A stretch of DNA of 64,000 nt from assembly GCA_910586615.1 (NCBI GenBank), contig CAJUJP010000018.1, positions 5,931-69,930 of the forward strand, in the 5' to 3' direction. Positions 17,931 through 26,540 of the stretch are shown piece after piece. This stretch comes from an uncultured Lachnospiraceae bacterium. Its GTDB lineage: Bacteria > Bacillota > Clostridia > Lachnospirales > Lachnospiraceae. The notes below the pieces were generated by a model. That model searched no databases. It was given only the letters and a program-made list of their open reading frames with translations, and was not told the DNA's origin. The position numbers were made by a program, and so were the translations under genes. The first letter of the stretch is position 1. Every line of letters begins with the position of its first letter.

Positions 17931-18932
17931 TTATGCCAGTTCTGAGAAGTACTTGATTGTACGAACCATCTGAGATGTGTAGCTGTTCTCATTGTCGTAC
18001 CAGGAAACAACCTGTACCAGATTGTCTTCGCCAACCATGGTCTGTGTTGCATCAAAGATAGAACCGTATGTGCTTCCAACGATATCGGAAGATACGATCT
18101 CATCCTCATTGTATGCGAAGGACTCTGTAGCTGCTGCCTTCATAGCTGCATTGATCTCATCCTTGGTTACGGACTTCTCAACAGTTGCTACAAGGATTGT
18201 TGTAGAACCTGTAGGAGTAGGAACACGCTGAGCGGAGCCGATCAGCTTGCCGTTCAACTCAGGAATAACCAGACCGATTGCCTTAGCAGCGCCTGTGCTG
18301 TTAGGAACGATATTGATAGCGCCTGCACGGGATCTTCTTAAGTCACCCTTTCTCTGAGGACCGTCAAGGATCATCTGATCGCCTGTGTAAGCATGGATTG
18401 TGCTCATGATACCGGACTTGATACCTGCTAAATCATTCAGTGCTTTTGCCATAGGAGCCAGACAGTTTGTTGTACAGGAAGCTGCAGAAATGATTGTATC
18501 CTCAGCCTTCAGTGTCTCATGATTTACATTGTAAACGATGGTAGGAAGGTCGTTACCTGCGGGAGCAGAAATAACAACTTTTCTAGCGCCGGCATTGATG
18601 TGTGCCTGTGCTTTGTCTTTGCTTGTATAGAAGCCGGAGCACTCTAATACAACGTCAACCTTTAACTCACCCCAAGGGCAGTTATTTGCGTCGGGCTCTT
18701 TGTAGATCTTAAGTGTCTTGCCATCAACTGTGATTGTATCTTCGCCTGCGGATACAGTATCTGCCAGAGCATATTTACCCTGAGAGGAATCATATTTTAA
18801 CAAGTGTGCCAGCATCTTCGGGCTTGTTAAATCGTTGATTGCCACTACTTCATATCCTTCTGCACCAAACATCTGTCTGAATGCAAGACGACCGATACGG
18901 CCAAAACCATTAATTGCTACTCTTACTGCCAT
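17931..18932 (-). CDS. gap: Glyceraldehyde-3-phosphate dehydrogenase, type I
   Basis: This 333-residue enzyme oxidises glyceraldehyde 3-phosphate with NAD. It has the Rossmann start RVAINGFGRIGRL, Asp34 in AINDL favouring NAD over NADP, the catalytic Cys153 in SAASCTTNCLAP, and the typical WYDNENSYTSQMVRT near the C-terminus. It is the first gene of the gap-pgk-tpiA set. Its leader carries a nested inverted repeat (18966-19013) just after a sigma-A promoter, which suggests control by a repressor or protection of the message by a 5' stem-loop. Confidence 0.97.
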   Translation of the reverse strand: MAVRVAINGFGRIGRLAFRQMFGAEGYEVVAINDLTSPKMLAHLLKYDSSQGKYALADTVSAGEDTITVDGKTLKIYKEPDANNCPWGELKVDVVLECSGFYTSKDKAQAHINAGARKVVISAPAGNDLPTIVYNVNHETLKAEDTIISAASCTTNCLAPMAKALNDLAGIKSGIMSTIHAYTGDQMILDGPQRKGDLRRSRAGAINIVPNSTGAAKAIGLVIPELNGKLIGSAQRVPTPTGSTTILVATVEKSVTKDEINAAMKAAATESFAYNEDEIVSSDIVGSTYGSIFDATQTMVGEDNLVQVVSWYDNENSYTSQMVRTIKYFSELA

Positions 18933-18965
18933 TTTTTAGTCCCTCCTAAATAATGTTTTTTATAT

Positions 18966-19013
18966 AATTTTACCCTGCTGTATGTGTACCATACACATAA
19001 GACTGGTAAAATT
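18966..19013 (-). promoter_or_regulatory. Nested inverted repeats in the gap leader
   Basis: The outer arms AATTTTACC (18966-18974) and GGTAAAATT (19005-19013) are a perfect 9-bp inverted repeat. Inside them, TATGTGT (18981-18987) and ACACATA (18993-18999) form a perfect 7-bp inverted repeat. The element would lie within the first 60 nt of gap mRNA, ending about 35 bases before the start codon. The 8-mer GGTAAAAT also occurs at 19028-19035 (reverse) and 19078-19085, giving four copies in 120 bases. Confidence 0.6.
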
Positions 19014-19027
19014 TAGTCAGCAGATTC

Positions 19028-19056
19028 ATTTTACCCAATTTGTCCTAAAAATTCAA
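19028..19056 (-). promoter_or_regulatory. Sigma-A promoter of gap
   Basis: On the minus strand, TTGAAT (19051-19056) and TAAAAT (19028-19033) are spaced by 17 bases. The -10 is itself part of one of the GGTAAAAT copies, so a protein reading that motif would cover the promoter. Confidence 0.6.
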
Positions 19057-19248
19057 GACGTAAATCAAAAATAATTTGGTAAAATCACAAACATAACAAT
19101 GAAGATCTCTGAACTATTGTATTTTGCATCCGGATCAACTATACTGAACCGGATGACTTAATCTGAAAGTCCGCATAAACCCTTGCACAAAGGGCTGAAA
19201 CAAGAGCTTTTTTGTGGAAAATAAATAAGAAAGTATAGAGAGACTACC

Positions 19249-20067
19249 ATGCCGATTACAGCTGACTATCATCTGCATTCTTCATTTTCCGGCGATTCAG
19301 ACGCTCCCATGGAAAAGATGATCCAAAGGGGAATAGAAGCAGGCCTGACGCATATGTGCTTCACGGAACACAACGATTTCGATTATCCCGTCACCGAAAT
19401 GGATTCTGCCGGGAAATTCGAAGTGGATCCCGATGCATATCTGCACGATTTTATAAAATTAAAGGATAAGTACGCCGGTCAGATTTCACTCTGCTTCGGT
19501 GTGGAACTGGGGCTGCAGCCTCATTTATGCCGCAGAAATTCCGTTTTTGCAAAAGACCATGACTATGATTTTATCATAGCCTCTTCCCATATCTGCAACC
19601 GGAAAGATCCCTACTACCCTTCTTTTTACGAAGGAAGAACACAATATGAAGCCTATCTGGAATACTTCGAGTCCATTCCTGCCAATCTGGAATGCTTCCA
19701 CGATTTTGATGTGTACGGCCATCTGGATTACGTAGTGCGTTACGGTCCGCAAAGGGATGAGGGATATTCTTACGAAGCATACCGGGACATTTTCGACGAC
19801 ATTTTGACAAAGCTTATTTCTATGGGAAAAGGCATCGAGATCAATAGCGCAGGACTGGCAAAAGGCTTACAGAACCCAAATCCCTGTGCAGACGTACTGA
19901 AACGTTACCGCGAACTGGGCGGTGAGATCATCACAACCGGCTCAGACGCACACATGCCGGAGCAGATTGCCGGTGCCTTTGACAAAGTCTCCGGCATATT
20001 AAAAGACTGCGGTTTCCGGTATTATACCACCTTCGAAAAACGCAGCCCTTCCTTCCATAAATTATAG
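19249..20067 (+). CDS. PHP-family histidinol-phosphatase-like phosphoesterase
   Basis: This 272-residue protein has the metal-binding motifs of the PHP domain: DYHLHSSFSGDS, FTEHNDF, the His in SSHIC, GHLDYVVRYG and GSDAHMPEQ. This pattern matches HisJ/HisK-type histidinol-phosphate phosphatases, which make histidinol in histidine synthesis. No other his genes are nearby, so another small phosphate ester could be the substrate. It is the first rightward gene after a long leftward run and is divergent from gap. The ribosome site (AGAGAG) is weak. Confidence 0.8.
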   Translation: MPITADYHLHSSFSGDSDAPMEKMIQRGIEAGLTHMCFTEHNDFDYPVTEMDSAGKFEVDPDAYLHDFIKLKDKYAGQISLCFGVELGLQPHLCRRNSVFAKDHDYDFIIASSHICNRKDPYYPSFYEGRTQYEAYLEYFESIPANLECFHDFDVYGHLDYVVRYGPQRDEGYSYEAYRDIFDDILTKLISMGKGIEINSAGLAKGLQNPNPCADVLKRYRELGGEIITTGSDAHMPEQIAGAFDKVSGILKDCGFRYYTTFEKRSPSFHKL

Positions 20068-20165
20068 ATTTATCAGCCTTTCAAAATGTAATCCTCCGGC
20101 GTCTGCGCTTCCACACTTCCGCCCGGACGCCGGACAATTCTGCTCCCTGTCTTAGCAGGATCTTC

Positions 20166-21860
20166 TTATATCACAAACTGATCCATCAGCCCCACCATAG
20201 TCTCAACCTGGGTCTTCTGCTCTTCGCTGACTGCAGCCGTCTCCTGTGATGCCGCGGAATTATTATCGACCACAGCAGAAACCTGCTCCACGCTTGCGTT
20301 GACATCGCGCATACGTTCCGTATCCTGCTTGAGCATCTCCACAATCTGTTCCATCTTCTGTGTCGCTTCCTTTGCCTCCGTCATAACCTCATTCATGTTT
20401 GACACAGTCTCATCCGCGATCAGAATGCCCTTGTCCATTGCCGTAATGGTAGACTCGATCAATTCCGTGGTCTTGCCCGCCGCCCTTGCCGACTCATTGG
20501 CCAGATTCTTCACCTGCTCCGCCACCACCGCGAACCCTCTTCCGGCTTCACCTGCTCTTGCAGCCTCGATCGCCGCATTTAACGCCAGAAGATTGGTCTG
20601 GGATGCAATATCCTCAATGGCACCTATAATCGTACCGATCTGCTCCGAACATCTGCTGATCTCCTGAATTGCCTCCTTCAGATCCAGCATCATCTTATTT
20701 CCGTTTGCCAGCGTAATACCGGCCTTGGTCGCAAGTCTTGCGGATTCTTCCGCCTCTCTGGTATTATATTCCATACTCTTGGTCATATCCTCAAAAACCG
20801 ACAAAAGATCGGCCACCTGGCTGGCCTGTGCGGTACATCCCTGCGCCATATCTTCCGCTGCATACGCAAGCTGCCCGGAACCGCTGTCGATCTGTCTGGA
20901 AACATTGAGAATCGTTGACAGAGTCTCCCGCATCTTCTCTCCGATCTTCTGGAAAGACTCCTTGATCGTCACAAATTCGCCTACATACTCCTGTTCTATC
21001 CGGATATTATAATTACCGTTGCCCATCTGCTCCAATATCTTCGTGATCTCTTCCACCATGGCAAGCAGATTTTTCTTCATAAAGGCAATCGCGCCGACCA
21101 TTCTCCCGACTTCACTCTCATCCGCCTGAAGATCCAGTTCCGTGCGGAAATTGCCTTCCGCCAGTACACCCATCTGATCAGAAACTTTCTGGATCGGCTC
21201 AAGAAGTTCTTTCTCAGCAAATTTAATGATCCTGAAAAACTGCATCACAACATAGACAAAAGCGCACGCAAACAAAGCACCAAAGAAAAGCTGCAATATT
21301 TGCATAACTGCCTGCTTTTTATCTTTCCGGCCAAGAATCTCCTGAATGATCTCATCTGTCAGTGAATTAATCCTTTTGACCGTTTCTCCGTACTGGTCGC
21401 TGAACACACACGCCTGAGCCGCCTCAAGCTCCCCCGCCTGTACATGGGCAATTGCCTCTTCCTCCAGCGGAACCAGTCCTTCCGACAGATCGGAAATCCC
21501 GTTCAGGCTGTCCCACTCCGCATCCGTGAGACTGCACTTATGCAGCATTTCCACGGCATTCTCACGATTCCTGTCTGTGTTCAGTTCTTTCATGTAATCA
21601 TCGTAATATGCCTGCTCGCCCGTAGCCGCATAGGACTGTATTTCATAAGTCAATGTCCTGGATCCTACCCTGTACTGGTTCAGTGCCGCCATGGTGTTGA
21701 TCTGCGCGGTATGTACCCGTGATGTGCCCAGATTCAGTATAATAAATCCGAGCAGCAGCAGCGAGCCTGCCCCTACCGCCAGAAAAGCCTGATGTACTAG
21801 CTGCCTGAGCATTGCTGACTGGCTCTTTTTCCCTGATACTATAGCTTCCCCTTTTCCCAT
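20166..21860 (-). CDS. Methyl-accepting chemotaxis protein
   Basis: This 564-residue chemoreceptor has TM1 at about residues 26-46 and an extracytoplasmic helical sensing domain (about 47-190, four-helix-bundle-like). TM2 lies at about 192-214 and a HAMP domain at about 215-270. A long coiled signalling domain follows, with the conserved hairpin QTNLLALNAAIEAARAGEAGRGFAVVAEQVKNLA split over the tip. It should relay a chemical signal to CheA/CheW. No other chemotaxis genes are in view. It is convergent with the PHP gene, and the start follows GGGAG. Confidence 0.93.
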   Translation of the reverse strand: MGKGEAIVSGKKSQSAMLRQLVHQAFLAVGAGSLLLLGFIILNLGTSRVHTAQINTMAALNQYRVGSRTLTYEIQSYAATGEQAYYDDYMKELNTDRNRENAVEMLHKCSLTDAEWDSLNGISDLSEGLVPLEEEAIAHVQAGELEAAQACVFSDQYGETVKRINSLTDEIIQEILGRKDKKQAVMQILQLFFGALFACAFVYVVMQFFRIIKFAEKELLEPIQKVSDQMGVLAEGNFRTELDLQADESEVGRMVGAIAFMKKNLLAMVEEITKILEQMGNGNYNIRIEQEYVGEFVTIKESFQKIGEKMRETLSTILNVSRQIDSGSGQLAYAAEDMAQGCTAQASQVADLLSVFEDMTKSMEYNTREAEESARLATKAGITLANGNKMMLDLKEAIQEISRCSEQIGTIIGAIEDIASQTNLLALNAAIEAARAGEAGRGFAVVAEQVKNLANESARAAGKTTELIESTITAMDKGILIADETVSNMNEVMTEAKEATQKMEQIVEMLKQDTERMRDVNASVEQVSAVVDNNSAASQETAAVSEEQKTQVETMVGLMDQFVI

Positions 21861-21995
21861 TGTCTTTCTCCCAACATTATAAAATTATTTGCAGTACCCG
21901 GACATGCCGCCAAAGTTTCTCACGCGGCAATCTCCTGCCTGTATTTCTATTATATCGGTAACTTAAAATAACATCAACCCTTAATCCGAAATATG

Positions 21996-22042
21996 GAAAA
22001 AGCAGGCGCCGCAACGCTTTCTTTCTGCGTTGCAGCGCCTGC
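21996..22042 (-). terminator. Terminator after the FKBP-type isomerase gene
   Basis: Minus-strand hairpin GCAGGCGCTGCAACGC / GCGTTGCGGCGCCTGC (16-base arms with one wobble, 9-base loop) followed by T5. It is a strong intrinsic terminator 50 bases after the stop. Confidence 0.9.
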
Positions 22043-22092
22043 ACCTGTTCATTTTGAAAAGACAAAAACTTTAGCCATCAGCCGGATCCGGA

Positions 22093-23244
22093 TCACTCAT
22101 ATAATCCTGTCAGATACTCGATCACCGCCTGACGCATCTCATTCTGTGCAAGATATGCTTCTCCGTAATTCTCTTTCAGGCTGTCAACATATTCCTCTCC
22201 GCTCTCTCCAGCCATCTCGTCAAAATATGCCTGGACATCAAAGCTGAGGCCTGCATCTTCAAAGACTGCCTGATAGACCATGGCCTCTTTTACCTCTTCT
22301 TTGGCCCGCTGGGTAAGTTCTTTCTCATATGCGATCTCGTCGTCAATGTCTTCCCCGTTATTATCGCTGTATTTAAGAAGTGATTTCGCCGCCTTTAAAT
22401 ATTTCTTCGGATAAGTGTTTATCACAGAGTTTTCTACCACATATTCAGTAATGTACTCCTCCACATGGCCTGCGCGGAATTCATTTTCCACCTGGGCACG
22501 ATATTCCTCTGCCGTAGATACCCCTTCCGTTTCCGCAAGATTTTCAGCCACGAATTCATCCGTAAGCTCCGGCACCTTCTGAATACCGTGGATGGTCACC
22601 GCAAAGCTGGCATCCTTACCTCCCAGCTCTTCGTTATAATCCTCCGGGAATGTAACCTCAACCGTCACCTCTTCACCGGGTTTATGGCCGATCAGCTGCT
22701 GCTCAAAATCATCCACAAACGAACCGGAACCGATGACCAGATCAGATCCTGCCCCGCCGCTGTTGCCGCCTTCAAATTCAACACCGTCCACAGTTCCCAC
22801 ATAATCAATATTTACTTCATCTCCGTCAGCGATCACAAGATCTCCGTCCGTCTTAAGCTCTTTGTAAGAGGAAAGCATCGAATCGATCTCACCTTCCACC
22901 TCTTCCGCCGTAGCCGCCACCTCGTCCTCCGGGATCGTTATATTCTTATAATCAGCCAATGTAACCGCCGACTTCATGTCTGCATTTTCAATTTTACCGT
23001 CAGCGGTAAGCCCCGCGCTGAAATCCCTGTGGGGAGTCGTGCGGATAGCCATGATGTAAAGCTGTCTTCCCACAAGTGCCGCAAACGCCAGTACAAGAAC
23101 CGTCGTCACCAGAATACCGGTTGTCCTGGAAACCCGCTTCTGGCGTCTCTCCTTCTCCACCTGTTTTCTGCGCGCCTCGCGCTTTGCCTTACTCTTGCTT
23201 ACGTCTGTTTTCTCATCAACTCTGGTTGTTTTCTTTGCTGCCAT
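22093..23244 (-). CDS. Membrane-anchored trigger-factor-like FKBP peptidyl-prolyl isomerase
   Basis: This 383-residue protein has a very basic first 40 residues, one membrane segment (about 43-66, TGILVTTVLVLAFAALVG) and an extracytoplasmic part. The centre is an FKBP-type domain (DEVNIDYVGTVDGVEFEGG, then LIGHKPGEEVTVEVTFPEDY and ASFAVTIHGI). The flanking helical regions (PELTDEFVAENL and the C-terminal third) match the substrate-holding part of trigger factor. It probably folds secreted or wall proteins outside the membrane. It is not the ribosome-bound trigger factor, because the ribosome-binding domain is replaced by a membrane anchor. It is monocistronic, with a strong terminator. Confidence 0.83.
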   Translation of the reverse strand: MAAKKTTRVDEKTDVSKSKAKREARRKQVEKERRQKRVSRTTGILVTTVLVLAFAALVGRQLYIMAIRTTPHRDFSAGLTADGKIENADMKSAVTLADYKNITIPEDEVAATAEEVEGEIDSMLSSYKELKTDGDLVIADGDEVNIDYVGTVDGVEFEGGNSGGAGSDLVIGSGSFVDDFEQQLIGHKPGEEVTVEVTFPEDYNEELGGKDASFAVTIHGIQKVPELTDEFVAENLAETEGVSTAEEYRAQVENEFRAGHVEEYITEYVVENSVINTYPKKYLKAAKSLLKYSDNNGEDIDDEIAYEKELTQRAKEEVKEAMVYQAVFEDAGLSFDVQAYFDEMAGESGEEYVDSLKENYGEAYLAQNEMRQAVIEYLTGLYE

Positions 23245-23365
23245 TTTATTCGACCTTCACTTTCCGTAAATTTATATCTCTAAAAAGATAATTTAGCATA
23301 TTTGGCCGATAAATGAAATACCCAGATAAAAGTTCACAAATAATGCACAATTTTACCGTAACAAT

Positions 23366-24694
23366 TCATTCTGCCCGATAGACTTTTACGCCGTGAGCCG
23401 GAATCCCCGCCTCAATCCGGCCGGATACCACGGTGGTCTCTTTTTGTTCCCATAATTCAAACAATACCGTATCCTCCGATATCAAAGCGTCCTCTCCCAA
23501 TTTCTCAATATCGACAGAAACAGTCTGCTCCTCATCACTAAGATTGAAAAGCGCCACACAAAGTCTGCCGGCAGCTTCATCCTTGTTTTTCCAGACTGCC
23601 AGATCCTCTGTCCTCAAAATCTGGGTGCCTTTACAGCTTTCTTTCATCAACGCAAGTATATCCCTGTTGGTCAAAAGGGACAATGTCCAGTCATCCAGCA
23701 AAGTCAGTTCCGCGCCGATCATAAGCGGCGAGCGGAACATGCACCATAATGTCATCATGGTCTTCTGCTCTTCCCTTGAAAAGCGTGTCTCCCACTCATT
23801 GCCGAATCCCTTGCCCAGTTTTCCAAGAGGAAGCATGTCGCAGTCCGGAAAGCAGCCCGCACGCACATGATCCTGCCACATCTCACATCGCACAAACATG
23901 CCTTTGAGCAGTTCCCATTCATCCCAGAAGTCGTCAGTGATCCGCCACATATTCGCATATCTGCAGTACTCCCATGCCCTGTCAATATGCGCCGGCCCAG
24001 GAGAAAGACTGAGCACAATGGGCCTGCCGCACTTTTCTATGGCCCGATGGATCATTCTGGTCTCCTCCCATCCCAGAAAAGGTTCCGTTCTGTACAGCCT
24101 GCTGTCGCATATATCGTCACATTTGACAAAATCCACGCCCCACTGGGCATACAGGGAAAAGACAGAATCATAGTATGCCTGTCCGTCCGGGGTGTTCCTC
24201 ACACCATACATATCCGGATTCCAGATGCAGATCGAAGAAGGATCCGCAATCCGGTCGGCTTTCTCCTGCGCTCCCAGAACCGGACATGCCTCATGGGCAG
24301 CTTTCCGGGGAATGCCGCGCATGATATGAATTCCGAACTTTAACCCCAGTCCGTGCACATAATCCGCCAGCGGCCCGAACCCCTTTCCTCCGGCTGAGGA
24401 AGGAAATCTTGCCGGTGCCGGCAAAAACCTGCCGTAAGCGTCCATCTCCACATCTCCGAAAGGAATATACTGATACCTGTCTCTGAGCGTTCCTGCGTCA
24501 TTGGAATACCATTCGATGTCCACCACCACATATTCCCATCCGAATTCTTTCAAATGTTCCGCCATGTAATCCGCATTGGCTTTCACCTGTGCCTCGTTTA
24601 CGGTGGTGTCATAATAGTCATAGCTGTTCCATCCCATAGGCGGGGTTGGTGCAAAACTGTTTTTGTCTGCTGTCTTTTTTAATCGTTCCGTCAT
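23366..24694 (-). CDS. Glycoside hydrolase family 27, probable alpha-galactosidase
   Basis: This 442-residue enzyme opens with the GH27 signature PTPPMGWNSYDYYD. It carries the nucleophile motif DFVKCDDICD, acid/base motif WRITDDFWDEW and the expected C-terminal beta-sandwich (RLCVALFNLSDEEQTVSVDI). Family members remove terminal alpha-galactose or alpha-GalNAc; some act on beta-L-arabinopyranosides. There is no signal peptide, so it is likely cytoplasmic. It is not adjacent to a transporter. The ATG at 24694 was kept although the ribosome site there (AAGGCGG) is moderate. Confidence 0.86.
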   Translation of the reverse strand: MTERLKKTADKNSFAPTPPMGWNSYDYYDTTVNEAQVKANADYMAEHLKEFGWEYVVVDIEWYSNDAGTLRDRYQYIPFGDVEMDAYGRFLPAPARFPSSAGGKGFGPLADYVHGLGLKFGIHIMRGIPRKAAHEACPVLGAQEKADRIADPSSICIWNPDMYGVRNTPDGQAYYDSVFSLYAQWGVDFVKCDDICDSRLYRTEPFLGWEETRMIHRAIEKCGRPIVLSLSPGPAHIDRAWEYCRYANMWRITDDFWDEWELLKGMFVRCEMWQDHVRAGCFPDCDMLPLGKLGKGFGNEWETRFSREEQKTMMTLWCMFRSPLMIGAELTLLDDWTLSLLTNRDILALMKESCKGTQILRTEDLAVWKNKDEAAGRLCVALFNLSDEEQTVSVDIEKLGEDALISEDTVLFELWEQKETTVVSGRIEAGIPAHGVKVYRAE

Positions 24695-24801
24695 GATGAT
24701 CTGACCGCCTTTCCTGCTTTTATACTCAAATCATACATGATACAGGCAGTTCTGTCACGAAACTCTTCTGTTTAAAAGTCAATGTCCGGAAAGTCAATGT
24801 C

Positions 24802-25191
24802 TTATTCGATCTGGGCGATCAGATTCCAAAAAGGGGAACAGTCCTCTCTCTTTCTCCCCGGTTCGTCGTAAAACAGAATCCTGTCATGATGATCAGGAAC
24901 CACTCTCTTGATGGAATTGCGCGCGATCTGCTCCTGACTCCTGTTCACGCAGATTATGTAGATACCCTCTTTCCGCTCCGGCACCGTCTCCATTCTGGCC
25001 TGTACATCCGCACCCGCAAGATTCATCGCCCCGAAGCCCGTCATGCCGAATTTTTTCCTGAACTTAATAAAGAAGGATATCCCCTCCCTGAAAAAAACCT
25101 TCTTGATCCTTTCTTTTGTAGCGTTATCATATACTTCGCACAATGCGATCTCATTATTTACTTTTACTTTTGACAGTTTTGATTCTACCAT
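24802..25191 (-). CDS. Unrecognised small soluble protein
   Basis: This 129-residue protein has no signal peptide or membrane segment. Strand-rich stretches (NEIALCEVYDN, GIYIICVNRS) and a basic middle (FFIKFRKKFGMTGFG) are visible. The start follows AGAGAGG with good spacing. Codon use and GC match the neighbours, so it is likely a real gene. It lies between mnmA and GH27 on the same strand, with 107 and 118 bases around it. I do not recognise the family. Confidence 0.65.
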   Translation of the reverse strand: MVESKLSKVKVNNEIALCEVYDNATKERIKKVFFREGISFFIKFRKKFGMTGFGAMNLAGADVQARMETVPERKEGIYIICVNRSQEQIARNSIKRVVPDHHDRILFYDEPGRKREDCSPFWNLIAQIE

Positions 25192-25309
25192 AATAACCTC
25201 TCTTCCACTACAGGTCTAAGAGCTTCTCTCCTCAGTAAGCTTATGCTTACAAGTACCTATCCTATCACACGGGTTGTGAAAATGTCGTGAAGGAAAGCGG
25301 TAGAATTTC

Positions 25310-26398
25310 TTAAGATTTTCTTATTATGGTCCCCCCGCCCAGCACGCAGCCGTCCTCATAAAAAACCACTGCCTGTCCCGGTGTAATGGCACGCACCGGC
25401 TCCCGGAAAGTACATTTTATGACATCCTTTTCCACACGCTCAATAACACATTTTTCACCCCTGTGGGCATAGCGGATCTTAGCCGTCACTTCTCTTTGTC
25501 CCGGCAGGTCTGCCATTCCCATATAGTTAATCCGGTCACAGTACAGCGTATCTCCGAACACGTCCTGCGCTTCGCCGATCACCACCTCATCCGTCTCCGG
25601 TCTGATCTGCGTCACAAACACAGGCCGTCCCATGGCCAGATTCAGCCCCTTGCGCTGTCCCACCGTATAGTGTGTGATCCCCAGATGCCTTCCCAGCACC
25701 TCTCCGTCTTCTGTCACGAAATTCCCCGGCCCCGGAACTCTCTCTCCCGCCGCCCGTTCGATATAGGCCGCATAATCATGATCCGGAATAAAGCAGATCT
25801 CCTGGCTGTCCGGCTTATGCGCTACAGGAAGTCCGGCCTGTTCTGCGATGGCCCGGATCTGGTCCTTCGTATACTCCCCCACCGGCATCAGTGTACGGGC
25901 AAGCTGCTCCTGGGTCAGACTGTATAAAGCATAAGTCTGGTCTTTCCCGGCTGTGACGGAATTTCTGACCGCATACCTGCCGTCAGCCATCTGTGCGATC
26001 CGCGCATAATGTCCTGTGGCAATATAATCGGCACCGATGGCCAGACTCCTTTGCAGCATGGATTCCCATTTCACATAGCGGTTGCAGGCAATACACGGAT
26101 TCGGCGTCCTGCCGGCCAGATACTCTTCCACAAAATAATCCATGACGCTGCACTTGAATGCTTCCCTGAAATTCATCACATAATAGGGGATGTCCAGCTT
26201 CTGCGCCACCCTTCTGGCGTCGTCCACCGCGCTCAGGCCGCAGCAGCCTCCGTTTTTCTCCTGCACATCCCGCTCCACATCCTGCCAGATCTGCATGGTG
26301 GCTCCGATCACTTCATATCCCTGTTCTTTTAAAAGATATGCCGCCACGGAAGAATCCACTCCGCCGGACATACCTACCACTACTTTCTTTTTTGTCAT
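25310..26398 (-). CDS. mnmA: tRNA-specific 2-thiouridylase MnmA
   Basis: This protein of about 362 residues thiolates uridine 34 of Glu, Gln and Lys tRNAs using ATP and a persulfide sulfur. It has the PP-loop VVVGMSGGVDSSVAA at the start, the catalytic cysteines in NPCIACNRYVKW and SQEICFIPD, the tRNA-contact region VGQRKGLNLAMGRPVFVT, and a C-terminal beta-barrel. The ATG near 26398 (MTKKKVV) follows AAGGGG. The open frame continues further upstream but would cross into the divergent flippase gene. The length is normal for the family. Confidence 0.95.
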   Translation of the reverse strand: MTKKKVVVGMSGGVDSSVAAYLLKEQGYEVIGATMQIWQDVERDVQEKNGGCCGLSAVDDARRVAQKLDIPYYVMNFREAFKCSVMDYFVEEYLAGRTPNPCIACNRYVKWESMLQRSLAIGADYIATGHYARIAQMADGRYAVRNSVTAGKDQTYALYSLTQEQLARTLMPVGEYTKDQIRAIAEQAGLPVAHKPDSQEICFIPDHDYAAYIERAAGERVPGPGNFVTEDGEVLGRHLGITHYTVGQRKGLNLAMGRPVFVTQIRPETDEVVIGEAQDVFGDTLYCDRINYMGMADLPGQREVTAKIRYAHRGEKCVIERVEKDVIKCTFREPVRAITPGQAVVFYEDGCVLGGGTIIRKS

Positions 26399-26540
26399 AT
26401 TGATACCCCTTGTCCGCTTCAGCGGACGCAAAATCAATCGTTGTTTCTTCTTTTTCAAAAATGAAATATGTTCCGCCCGGTTCTTCTCTTCTTCACCCAC
26501 GCATAGATTTAAACCATATCCAACATGAAGACGGTGCTCT

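Noticed and set aside
20096..20130. CCGGCGTC/GACGCCGG hairpin between the PHP gene and the chemoreceptor
   Set aside because: The stem is real, but the 22-base loop and lack of a T-run on either strand make a terminator call weak. It is left unlisted.
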